From NCBI GenBank assembly GCA_947652115.1, contig OX393572.1, forward strand, positions 11,908,923 through 11,972,922: a DNA stretch of 64,000 nt. The letters are read 5' to 3'. This DNA is from Blastomussa wellsi (Eukaryota > Cnidaria > Anthozoa > Scleractinia > Plerogyridae). The position numbers and the translations under genes were made by a program. Shown one piece after another: positions 47,085 to 58,099 of this stretch (positions within the stretch are counted from its first letter, which is position 1; each line of letters starts with the position of its first letter). The notes under the pieces were generated by a model. The model was not told the DNA's origin. It did not search any database and was given only the letters and a program-made list of their open reading frames with translations.

Positions 47085-48460
47085 AACGGTCCCGAAGTGG
47101 CGAAGATCTATGAAAGGTTTCGATTAATTTTCGAAGATCACCGAAAATTTTTAAGGAAGATCCGAAGACATGTACAGTTCGGTTTTATTTTGTTTCAACT
47201 CCCGATAACTGCTAAAATATGCAGAATCTAAGTCGGATTAAAAAATAACCTTTTCTAGCGCCGTATTTGTTTGTAAATTTAAGCCAGCTTGGTGTCAGTG
47301 TTAAATTAAAATAGTTTTAAAGTTCTTTCATTCAGTTTAACATAGCTTGTGTTCTATTCCAGTGTCTTTCAACACTGCTGGCTGATGTGAATCGCACTAA
47401 AACCGAAACTGCAATTATAAGACAAGAATTCTTAAAGACGAGCACACAAGACATACTGGTTTTACTTCGACAGGTAATCACATGACAGAACATCTTAAAA
47501 GCCGAAGCAGCGAAGATCTATGGAAAGGTCTCAATTAATTTCCGAAGATCACCGAAAATTTTCAAGGAAGATCCTAAGAAATGTACAGTTCATTTTTATG
47601 TTGTTTCAATTCCCGATAACTGCTAAAATATGTAGGAACTTGATTAAAAAAATTAAGTTTTTCTAGCGCTGTGTCTGTTTGTAAATGTAACGGTACATTC
47701 GGTTTTAGGTTTCGCTCGCGTTCCAGCTCGACAAAGTTGTTTTCGCGATTCAGTATTCATTTAGCCAGCTTAGTGTCAGTGTTGAATTAAAATCGTTTAC
47801 AAGTTCTTTCATTCAGTTTAACATGTACATTTCTTCTATTCCAGTCTTTCAACGCTGCTTACTGATGTGAATCATACTCCACGACAGCGAGGACAAGAAT
47901 GCTTAAAGACGAGCACACAGACAAGATATGCTGGTTTTACTTCTTGAGGCAATTATTTGTTAGAACATCTTAAAAACCGAAGTACCGAAGACCTATGGAA
48001 AGGTTTCGATTGATTTCCGAAGGTCACCGAATATTTTCAATGAAGATCCGAAGACATAATCAATGAATTTATGTTGTTTTAATTCCCAATAACTACTAAA
48101 ATATGTAGAAATTTACTGATTCAAAAAAGGAAATTATTCTAGCGTTCTATATCTGTTTGTAAATATAATTGTAGTTTTGGTTTTAGGTTTCGCTCGTATT
48201 CCACCTCCACCAAAATTGTTTACGCGATTCAGTATGCATTTAGCCAGCTTAGTGCGGAATTAAACTCGTTTAAAAGTTCTTTCATTCATTTTAACATGCA
48301 CATTTGTTCTATTCCAGTCTTTCAGCGCTGCTTAATGATGTGAATTATAATCCAGGACAGCGAAGACAACTGAAGACAAGAATTCTGAAAGACGAACACA
48401 CGACGAGAGGTAATCACATGACAGAGGTAATCACATGACAGAACATCTTAAAAGCCGTGC
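47085..48460. repeat. Three-unit tandem array, 410-475 bp period
   Basis: Equivalent points (GAAGATCTATG or GAAGACCTATG) lie at 47102, 47512 and 47987. Each unit contains a TTTCGATTAATTTCCGAAGATC-like block, AATTCCCGATAACTGCTAAA-like sequence, TAGCCAGCTTAGTG, GTTCTTTCATTCA and AGAACATCTTAAA. Units differ by substitutions and small indels, so the array is old. No coding signal. Confidence 0.8.
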
Positions 48461-49448
48461 ATCAAGGATTAGCGAGCTTAAGACAATGGGTTTTCCTTGA
48501 ATTTACGACGACCTAGCCATCACCTCATAATTTACAGCTATTATCCAAATTTTGGCTGGTCAGGTCGGACTTAAAACAGCAAATCTCTTAGGATGACTTC
48601 GTAGGTTGATTCGCCATCTTGAATGTTGTGGAAACAGGGTGTGAAACACAGTATTTGTATAGGAATTTGATGTCAAATAGTCGAAGTAAACTTAGGATTT
48701 TACTGGTCAAGTTTGATGTATGTAAGCAAATTTACATCTCTCGAACATGATCAGTAAAATCTTTTGGTTTCGCCTGAACACTTCATTAACAGAATTAAAC
48801 GGGAATTATTTGGCATCCTATTCTTATTCGGACACTGTATTTTGTGTCAAGCTTCCACTTCTTTCAAAATGGCGGAAAATACCCGCGAAGGTCATTGATT
48901 ACCAGTTTATCAGTGTACGTCGGTTATATCGTTACTTGGTGTTTAAGCGAGAGTATTCAGTATTTTCTTTACTCTTCATCAAGACTTGTATAACGTGACT
49001 TCTTGAAAAATTTAGTCCGAAATTCATGTCAGTTTTCATTTATGTTTGCTGTACTTTAGCAATTGACTTTACAATCGTGATATGCAGACTTAAATAATCC
49101 TTGAGTAATTCAAGCATATACATGTAAACACTGCTTGTAGTTGAGCGTTGTAAATGTTGATTAATTAAAGATTGTCTTGTAAAATAAAAACAATAACAAA
49201 TAAACACTTTCAAGTTTCAATTGTCTTTTGTTTATTGTTTTTGACTTCACGAAAAGAACAAAAAATAATTAGCGCTTTTAAAAGGGGCCTGGAAACTAGT
49301 CAAAATGTAGGCTATCTCTACCACTACATTTAGTCTATGTAGGGTTGCCGAAAAGAAAAAAAATTCTGCGAGTTTGAACAGAGTCTAGTCAGAAATCAAA
49401 CATATACTTAGACTTTTGAAGGGGCAAATCCGTTGCACAGTGCAAGAA

Positions 49449-49607
49449 TTTTCCCGCCAAAAGACTTAGTATATTTTTGACTCTTAACCAGACAACATTC
49501 AATAACGCAGACTTTTTTTTCCAAGGACAATTTTCCCGCCAAAAGACTTAGTTTTTTCGATTTTTTCCTTGCTCCCTTTTAAAAGCGCGAATATTTCCCG
49601 CCAAAAG
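49449..49607. promoter_or_regulatory. Cluster of three E2F-like palindromic sites
   Basis: TTTCCCGCCAAAAG occurs at about 49450-49463, 49532-49545 and 49594-49607; the first two share a longer identical block running into ACTTAGT. TTTCCCGCC(AAA) is a textbook high-affinity E2F/DP site. No gene start is recognised next to it, so a promoter role is inference. The three may simply be copies of a repeat. Confidence 0.4.
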
Positions 49608-49899
49608 AGTTAGTTTTTCTTTCGACTTTTTTATTGGTTCCGTTTGTTTCTGATTGAGTCTGTTTTCCGCGTGATTTCGTCCACGCATAATCTTCCTTTC
49701 TGAAAGCTTTAACCACTATGCTAAGGAAGTTCAAAACATTTTATTTCAGTCTGCTTCCTTAACTTGCTGGCATATTCATTCCCTCTCCTTTGCAATATCT
49801 TATGAACCTGAAAGAAGAAACAAATTATAATAATTAGTTTAAACGTTCTGCAAAACCAAAAAATGACTTTTACAATTCTGTGGTTAGATGTTCTAGTCT

Positions 49900-50160
49900 T
49901 CTCGGATAAGGACGATAAACCGTAGGTCCCGTCTCCTGCATCTTCAATGTTACAGGTCAGCAGGGGACGTTAAAGAACCCACATGGAGTTCCCGGTGTTG
50001 TGGTCTGCTCTGCTGGTTGGGTTCGGGTGAGATCATGAATGGACTGATAGCGGCTGCCATGGGCGCCTTTACATGCTGACGTCCGATCTCACCCTGATTA
50101 GATATGTAAATTGGCCCTGAAAAGCCCCATATGGGAGTGGTCAATCAAGTTCAAAGTTCA
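49900..50160. mobile_element. Dispersed repeat fragment, possibly SINE-derived
   Basis: Carries the phrase GGGACGTTAAAGAACCCACA. A similar phrase (GGGTTCTTTAACATCCAC, inverted) occurs in the SINE family 2 body near 5590. No tRNA-like head was found. Confidence 0.35.
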
Positions 50161-50235
50161 TTAGACTACAATTATTCACATAATCACACTGCATGGTTGA
50201 AATATTCCTCCTTACATTACACGAATAAACATTAA

Positions 50236-50971
50236 GGTGGGTCGATACCTTTCAACTTTCAGCAGCTAGTGTACCACCAAAGAGTATCTGACAGAAAATC
50301 GATTGCTCCAAGTGCACTAGAGAAAGATCGAAGTTTCAGATGAAATACGTTTTAGCGTAATCGGAGTTACCATAGCAACGTAGTGGCGCCATGCCCCACT
50401 TTACGCAAGACGGAACAACTTGTCACCAGGAGATAATTTTATAAAACCCTTCCTGAATCTTTGACCTGATATACTTTTGTTGAGGTCTGCCAAATTTGAA
50501 GAATTTTTATAATCGAATAAAACGATTTTTCTTAGATTTTCACCAAATGTAATTGGATGCTATTCAATTTATTTCAGACCAAAGTCATCTTACATCAGGC
50601 TTAGTGAACAAACGTTTTGGTAACATTCAGTTAGTAATACGATTTTGTTGTATTTTAAATTTTCTCGAAATCGCTCTTATAAATTTTTTCAAATTTGGCA
50701 GACCTCAAGAAAATTATGTCAGGTTAAAGATCCTGGAAGGGTTTTCCAAAATTATCCCTTGATGACAGGTTATTCGGTCTCGCGTAAAGTGGGGCATGAC
50801 GTCACTATGTTGCTATGGTAACTCCGATCACGATAAAATTACCTTCATCTGAAACTTTGATCTTTCTCTAGCGCACCTGGAGCAATCGATTTTCTGTCAG
50901 ATACTCTATGGTGGTACACTAGCTGCTCAAAGTTGAAAGGTATCTTCACTCAAAAATCCGATCGAGCCACC
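50236..50971. mobile_element. 736-bp foldback element with TTAA target duplication
   Basis: Ends GGTGGGTCGAT and ATCGAGCCACC are flanked by TTAA at 50232-50235 and 50972-50975. Long inverted arms follow (TCAGCAGCTAGTGTACCACC, GAAAATCGATTGCTCCA, GAGTTACCATAGCAAC, AAGTGGGGCATG inverted). A piggyBac-type MITE is likely; there is no transposase frame. Confidence 0.8.
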
Positions 50972-51799
50972 TTAATCTGAAGACTTGATTGTAAATTATT
51001 CTTACATTCAAGAAATCACCTAATAACCATGCAAATATAGCTTGTACAGTGACTGTAATTTGATTCACACCCTACCCTTACCCTTTTTTAAATTCCTTCT
51101 TTCCTACATTCATCTCAAATTTTGGTGCTAAATGAAGACAATATCCCAAAGAGATGATCATCTTCTATATTCTCATCACCACTCTGATGAAGATGTATTG
51201 ATAGTGTAAGGAGAAATTAGATGATGGTCAACTATGGTATTACCGTATTTCATTGACTAAAGGGCCCTAGTCAGCCTCTGCCATTTTCGATGCCATCGAA
51301 ATTATGCAAATCGTAATGCATTGCTGCAAGTTATGTACTGGAAGTGTTTAAATTACTTTTAGCAAATTCTCAGTTGTCTCTTTCATTTTGACACGCTCCC
51401 CGTAAAATATAACACTGAAACTTTCACATGTAAACAATAACAAGGGCGTGGCTGATTAGGGCCCTTTAATAACCTGGTTTCATGGACCCTTTTCATAAAT
51501 GGCTGCCAATTTAAAATCCTTTTGTAAGCATTTCCCTTAGCCTCATGATTAACCTCTCTTGCCAGTAAAAATTCTTTTGAATTACCAACTCAAAAACGAG
51601 GTTAGTGTGGCTAATCGAAATACATGCAAAAGAATGAATATGGCAGCCTTTTTTGCAACAGAGTCTATAGTGATTTTCATTCCATTTAAGGTGGCTCAAT
51701 TCAGTTTTTTCTGGACCATACCACACAGTTTCAATTGGCCATTTACCAGGCTTTCTGGTAGGCGTTAAGGGAAATTGGTATTTCCATGGCAATGATAAA

Positions 51800-52890
51800 C
51801 AAATGTAAGCGATATAAAAATAGAACGATGTTTCGATGACTCCATGACATCATTATCAAGTTCGAAGTACATGAGAGAATTGATTGCAGATATAGTAGTA
51901 GTAGTGTGAAAATATGTAGGGAATTAAAAACTATGTAGGGAATTAAAAAGGGAATTAAAAAGGATATTAAAATATTGAATTGTTATGGAAAAAGTCTGGC
52001 ATGAATTGAATCCGATTGGGTGTTGAGTTTTGGTTTTATGTTCCTAATCAACAGCATCTCATAGATTAGACAGTCAAATTTTGTGCGGCATTTCTTTAGA
52101 ACTGTAAATTGGTCTTAGATTAGTTGGTAGATTGGTAGATTAGTTGGTTGCAGCCCGTGCTCTTCTTTCAAGTGTTTACCAATAGAAGAATGTTTATGTT
52201 CAGCGATGCATTGAAAGAGGTGTCAGGATGTGTATCCGACATAATCTGTATCGCACAGATCACATGGAAATTTGTAGACAACACAATGTTGGTTAATTAG
52301 GGGATGTTTGGCCTCCACAGCTTCGATGTCAATGATTTTTCTACTAGTAAACACTGGGCGCAAATTAATTCAATTTTCTTGCTGAGTTCGCTGAGATCTT
52401 TTCGTACAGCGTTGGCCGTGCTGTGGTTCGGCTTGATCTTGTGAACGGGTGAAACTGTTGATGGTCGATTCGATAAGCCGCGGAGAATACTTCAATTTCA
52501 GTAACATTTGCCTCAAGTTGTTACATTCATCAACAAAGAGATCTGGAGAAGATGAAAGACGATGTGCGCGAATTAACATTGTTTTCAAGAGTGAGTGTTT
52601 ATTTATTGTCGACGTGACTTTGATAGTGCAACAAGAGGCCTTTGTTGGTTGTTTTCCTTTTCAATTTCCATTCCAATGAAGGGTAGTTTATTGTTGGTTG
52701 TTAATTCCATCGTGAAGCTAAGGAAGAGTGGGATTCATTCAATGTTGTCAAAAAGGCTTCAGCAGTTGCAATATCGGGAACCAAGGCTAAGGTATCGTCC
52801 ATGTATCTTCTGTAGAATTTGTTTCTGCTTTCCAGCTTCTCTTCAGTAGAGCACATGAAGACATTCGCAATAAGAGGGCCTGACAAAGGG
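51800..52890 (-). pseudogene. Penelope-like element, 5'-truncated copy (RT C-terminal part and GIY-YIG endonuclease), minus strand
   Basis: Penelope-like elements encode a reverse transcriptase joined to a GIY-YIG nuclease. On the minus strand: GPLIANVFMCS, YRRYMDDTLALVPDI (catalytic Asp pair kept), RAHRLSSSPDLFVDECNN, then KFPCDLCDTDYVGYTS (the GIY-YIG start) and FDCLIYEMLLIRNIKPKLNT. Internal deletions, frameshifts and stop codons break the frame. It stands head-to-head with the copy at 52890-54260. Confidence 0.85.
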
Positions 52891-54260
52891 TCTGGTGTCG
52901 TTATAATGGACAAATCCGATTATGTTCGTTTGCTATCCGAAGCATCAATCAATGATGTAACAAAAATTTAAGCCAGTTGAGTCTGAGAGACCAAGTAAAA
53001 TAGGCACACCGCCAAAGCATTACCATCCTTTACTGGAAAAAGAAAAACACCTTGAATCGGTAGTCAGCAGAATTCTTCCTAAACACAAATTAGCTCTTCT
53101 CTATAGACTGCCTAAAACACATAAAAAGCATCTGGCCATGTGACCAATCCTTTCTGCTACAGGGACTTACAAGTACGCCCTAGCGAAATGGCTGGATGAG
53201 AAGTTGAAGCCCTTCTCAACTAACGAATACACAATTTCTGATATCTTTGAGTTTGCTCAAGAAATCCAACAGTTTCAAGTCAACGAGAATGATATCTTTG
53301 TATCGTTTCTGCATTATTCACAAGTGTCCCCTTGGATGAAACGATCCAGATTCTCGCTAACAAAGCCTTTGCCCACAACTGGTTCAACGAAACGCATCAG
53401 TTAAACATCAACCAGGATGATCTTGTTGAATTATTGACGGCTGCTACAAAACATCAACTCGTTCAGTTCAACGGACATCTCTGAACAAATAATGACGGAG
53501 TTGCCATGGGCTCTCCCTTAGGCCCTAATATTGCGAATGTCTTCATGTGCTCTATTGAAGAGAAGCTGGAAAGCGGAAACAAATTCTACAGAAGATACGT
53601 GGACGGTACCTTAGCCTTGGTTCCCGATATTGCATCTGCTGAAGCCTTTTTGACAACATTGAATGAATCCCACTCTTCCATTAGCTTCATGATGGAATTA
53701 GCAACCAACAATAAACTACCCTTCATTGGAATGGAAATTGAAAAGAAAGGAAATCAACTAGCAACACACGTCCACAGGAAAACAACCAACAAAGACCTCT
53801 TGTTGCACTATCAAAGTCATGTCGACAATAAGTATAAACACTCACTCTTGAAAACAATGTTATTTCGCGCACATCGTCTTTCATCTTCTCCAGATCTTTT
53901 TGTTGATGAATGTAACAACTTGAGGCAAATGTTCCTGAAATTGAAGTATCCTCAGCGGCTTATCGAATCGACCTTCAACAGTTTCATCCGTTAACAAGAT
54001 CAAGCCGAACCATAGCACCAAATCCCACTAGATCAGGAAATTAGAATTGTCTTGCCATACAAAGATCAGTGGTCGGCCGACGCTGTACGAAAAGATCTCA
54101 GCTAACTCAGCAAGAAAATTGGAAGTAATTTGTGCCCAGTGTTTACTAGTAGAAAAATCATTGATGACATCAAAGGTGTGGAGGCCAAACCTCCCCTTAT
54201 TAACCAACATTGTGTTGTCTACAAATTTTCATGTGATCTGTGCGATATATACAGTGTATT
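52890..54260 (+). pseudogene. Penelope-like element, reverse transcriptase copy, plus strand
   Basis: From about 52906: MDKSDYVRLLSEASINDVTK, TPPKHYHPLLEKEKHLE, an RLPKTHKK-like block, LDEKLKPFSTNEYTIS and, at 53506-53994, a 162-residue open frame MGSPLGPNIANVFMC through RLIESTFNSFIR. The catalytic box reads YRRYVDG instead of the expected YxDD, so the second Asp is lost. The region upstream is frameshifted. The nuclease start (YKFSCDLCD) is present near 54220-54245, and similarity ends soon after. Confidence 0.88.
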
Positions 54261-54654
54261 ATATCACACTTCAATATACAGTAAGACCAATACCTTTTCC
54301 ACATTTGACATTGATCTGAGTCCAAGAAGAGTGCTAAATTGCCAATTGAAAAATTAATGCTTGGTATGGTCAAGAAAAACTGTATTGAGTCACCTTAAAA
54401 GTACAGAGATTTCAGCTGGCTACCAGACTAAATCTTCTTAAAAAGGCTAAAGGGAAACTGTACTTACGTTTTGTTATGATGGAGAAGTTCTTTCCTTTTT
54501 ATGAGTTGATCCATCAATGTTACTGTCCGGAAACTGTTGGCTGAAGAAAAATAAATCAATCATTTTTTACTCACCAGTACAGTGGAAATGATAAAATGTA
54601 AGGAATAAATTTAGGAGATTGACAGGACTGTGAGGGAGGGGGGGCACCAGAATG

Positions 54655-54905
54655 AGGGTAAGCAGCTAGGAGTATTGCTACCCTACCCCTACTCAGAAAT
54701 GCGATGTTTGTCCATCACAGGCCACTTACTCATCAGCATTCAGTCAGATTGCCCCAGCAATTTACCAGTACCCATTTTGTTTTCTACTTCTGGGTGGAGA
54801 GAGGCACGAAAGTAAATAGTCTTGGCCCGCAATAACAGTGAACCCAGATGGTCAATTTGAAGTCCAGCACACTAACTATTAGCCCAACCACTGTGCCTGT
54901 CACAA
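54655..54905 (-). mobile_element. Decayed SINE family 1 copy
   Basis: AGCTAGGAGTATT, CAGTACCCATTTTG, CTGGGTGGAGAGAGGCAC and the ACACTAACTATTAG remnant of the A box match the family in order. The head is badly diverged. Confidence 0.65.
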
Positions 54906-54964
54906 TGGAGCTCTTTTACAACAAGTACCCAGTATAAACTAACTTTGTACTACATATTGACAAA

Positions 54965-55475
54965 ATGGAGGTTGGGTACCCGAGACATCCGGGAGCTTCC
55001 ACTATTGGCAGCCAGTTCCTACGATGTGAAAGGAGGAGGAACATCTCCAAAGATCAGCTACCAGGCAGAAACAGCGCTCACTTGAACTCTACAAAATTAA
55101 AACATCTTGACGAAAGTTCAAGAAATCCACACACATTTGGACAAAAGAAGACTGCTGACTGCACAGGACTACCAATGCCAGCTCTAAGCATGCACTGGTG
55201 AATGTGCATGACTGAACACCACAAACCGCAAGGGAATGTAGGCACTTGACAAATGCACTGGCGCATATGCATCACAAAACACTGCAGGGCACAAGGAAAC
55301 GCTGACTTTCAGTGAATTCACTGGCACATGTGCATAACAGAACTCTGCTGAACCTCAAGGGAACACAAATGCTTTGTTTTTAACTCCACTGTATTTAACA
55401 ACTGCATCACGAAATAATGGAGGTTGGGTGACCGAGACATCCAGGAGCTTCCACTATTGGCAGCCAGCTCCAAAA
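54965..55475. repeat. Duplicated 50-bp block and a three-unit 63-bp minisatellite between the copies
   Basis: A block GGAGCTTCCACTATTGGCAG preceded by a TGGAGGTTGGGT motif occurs near 54966-55018 and again near 55419-55470. Between them, units starting CACTGG at about 55194, 55257 and 55319 repeat every 62-63 bp, each with a GCATATGCAT-like centre and a CAAGGGAA- or CAAGGAAA-type tail. Confidence 0.7.
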
Positions 55476-55939
55476 TGGAGACTGCTCCCATCGCTGGTAA
55501 ATCCTGGCAACCCAGCAATTAGCTCCCACGCCAAGCCAGAGGACCTTGAAGCTGAACAACGACAAGCCAAGAGAAAGAGGGGCTCATGAATGACAGTATT
55601 CAGAGCCCCAATGGGCAACAGACAAACTGCAGACAATCAATCAATCAATCGTCCTCTTCACCCCTACGAGTGTAGCATAAGGCTACACAGCATCGTCGTC
55701 CATCCATCATGGTCTTTTGCACACTGTTCCACCTCATTCCAGTTTGGCCAGCCCAGTTCTTTCCACTCTGCTTCAATGATTCTCCTCCACATGGAGGAGA
55801 TTCATTGGACCATGTGCAGCAAATATTATCACAGCCCTTCAATTTTCACTTGTAGCCCCAATAAACCATAATTAAATCAGAATTTCAGCAAATCCGATGT
55901 AAACAAGCACTTGTAATCCACTCAAAGAGAACCAGAGTC

Positions 55940-57600
55940 TGTAATTCATGTAATATCACTGAAACACCAAGGGACCATTTGACTCCCTTCAAGAGGGTTA
56001 TTACCCCACGAAGGTCCCATACAAATTTGTATGATTGCCGGTTTACGAATCCAGGTGAGAGCAACCCGGCAGTTGTTGCCTTTACCTCTCCTCAAGACAT
56101 GATCGATCCACCTCCATCGCCTTGCCTTCACAGTTTCCAAGATGGGTCTCTTTCTGGTTCTGTCATAGAGTGGCCAGAATGTGACACATATTCTTCTAAG
56201 ACATTTCCAATGGAAAACATCCAGCTGCTCAATGTCTACTGATGCAGTGGTAAACAAGAGGACAGAGGTCATGCAGCTCTTGAGAATTCTCAGTTTGGTG
56301 TGTTTGCCATACATTTTTGACCTCCAGACAGGATTGAGGATAGCGTATGGTGGACCTGGCTCCTAGGTAGATGAAGAACTTGACATCTTTAACTTCTTGA
56401 CCATTGATGGAAATCGCACCTTTGTCTTGTGTTGATGCGAAGTCCAGTATATTGTGGAGGCAGCTGCAATTTTCTTGGAGATCTTTATGCCAGCTTGAGA
56501 GGAGGGCTATGTAGTCTACATAGTCAAGATCTTCCAGGACTATGGTGAGCATCAGGGATGTAGCTAAGGGCCGGCTACCAGCTAATTTCACCAGCTGAAA
56601 GAGAGCTTATCATCGGCTTAAATTTCACTAGAGAAAACAAAGACTCAAAGAAATTTTGCAGCTACAATGGTCAGAAAAGTCGGATGAGCTTGTTTGTGGG
56701 CCAGCTTTGTAATTTCTTAGCTACATCCCTGGAGCCTCCATGTCAGACCTCTCCTTGCATTGTTGATGTTATTCATTATCCAGCCAGTGTTCATGTTGGA
56801 TAGAAAGGCAGATCTAGACATAATGCAATCCTTCTTGACTCCAGTCTCCACAGGAAACCAGGCAGATGTACGTCCCCTTTGAACGACACAACAGGTGCTT
56901 CCAACATACTTGTAAAGCTCCTGTTTATGTTGACAAAGTTATCCAGATCTTGTCTTTTCTCACACTATCAAAAACTATCAAAAGCCTTCTTTAAATTTAA
57001 ATGGCCATTTGCCACGCAGCGCTCTGTTCCAAGATGTTTCTAAGGATGGGGATCTGTTCAGTTGTTTCCCGTCCACTACGGAAGGTGGCTTGTTCTTGTC
57101 GTAATCTATTTTCAACTCCCTCCTGCATCCTAGAGATGAACATTCTGCAGAAGACCTTGTGTGGTACTGAAAGTAAGGATATCCCTCAGTGGTTGTCACC
57201 ATATAGATGGGTCACCTTTCTTTGATATTTTTGCCAGTGGTGCTTTCTTCCAGTCAGATGGACCTTTGAACTGGTTAAGAGTTTGGCTGAAAGTGTTCAG
57301 CAGCTGATTTAAGGGGACTGCAGGGCTCGCTTTGTCTGCACCAGGAGATGAACCATTCTTCAGTCGAGATGTTATGGCTCGTCTCAATTCTTGGAATGAA
57401 AATCCCTCTGGGATTTCGGTTTCTTCCCAAGCCACATTCAACACTTCACAGAAATGTTCTTTAAACCTTTCAAGAACTTCTTCCTCTGTGGTGACAAGTT
57501 TACCATCCTTAGTTTGTATTCCAGTGCTTGGTTTCCTGAGGCCTCCACTTAGTAGTCTCATTTTTATGTACAGATCGTGCAGGTTGTTCTGGTGTGTTGC
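55940..57600 (-). pseudogene. RTE-like non-LTR retrotransposon relic
   Basis: On the minus strand, in order: FKGPSDWKKAPLAKISKKGD (57.2-57.3 kb); VFCRMFISRMQEGVENRLRQ and NILEQSAAWQMAI with an AFDSV-type motif (56.95-57.2 kb); DLDYVDYIALLSS (about 56.5 kb), a damaged form of the YADD catalytic box; and SVLLF with ARRWRWIDHVLRRGKG (55.95-56.3 kb), the typical C-terminal block. The frame is broken many times, and a 179-bp element is inserted at 56553-56731. The exact clade is uncertain. Confidence 0.8.
56553..56731. mobile_element. 179-bp hAT-like MITE inside the RTE-like relic
   Basis: The ends CAGGGATGTAGCTAAG and CTTAGCTACATCCCTG are perfectly inverted over 16 bp. The flanking octamers do not match well, so the target duplication has decayed or the boundaries are off. 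Confidence 0.7.
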
Positions 57601-58099
57601 TTATTCTGCTTCTTCCACAATTCTTTACAAGGTTCCTCACCTGTCGTCTCTAGCTCTCTTCTTCAGTTCATGGTCTTCAGCTGGTACATCTGCTGTTTTC
57701 TTTCCTTCACGCATTTTCGTTCCTTCACACTGAGTGGAAGTCCAGGTCATCAGATGTCGCCTTGTATTGTTACAACCACTAGGGCAGCATCACTGTGGTG
57801 TCCTTCTTCACGTCCCGAGTAGATGATTGCTTCCCTTGTGGTTTTCCTCACTTCTCTAAAAACTTGTCCACCTTACCGCACTTAGCACAAGAACGCTCAG
57901 ATTGTACCTTCTCATCTCCTTCATAACTGTTGTCTTTCAGATGGCATAAATAATTATTAATTTTACAGCTCAGGAAACTGTTGGACTGCTTTTGTCAGGA
58001 CTCTCTTTCAAGAATTCTACCAGGAGTATATACCCCAGTCCGTAAAAGATCCAGTCCAAGGTAGAAAAATGAATTTTAATATAGGAGTGGTGAAGAAAA

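Noticed and set aside
49720..49825. Possible terminal exon on the minus strand (acceptor, then 28 codons and stop)
   Set aside because: A good acceptor alone is not enough; no upstream exon with matching phase or similarity was found.
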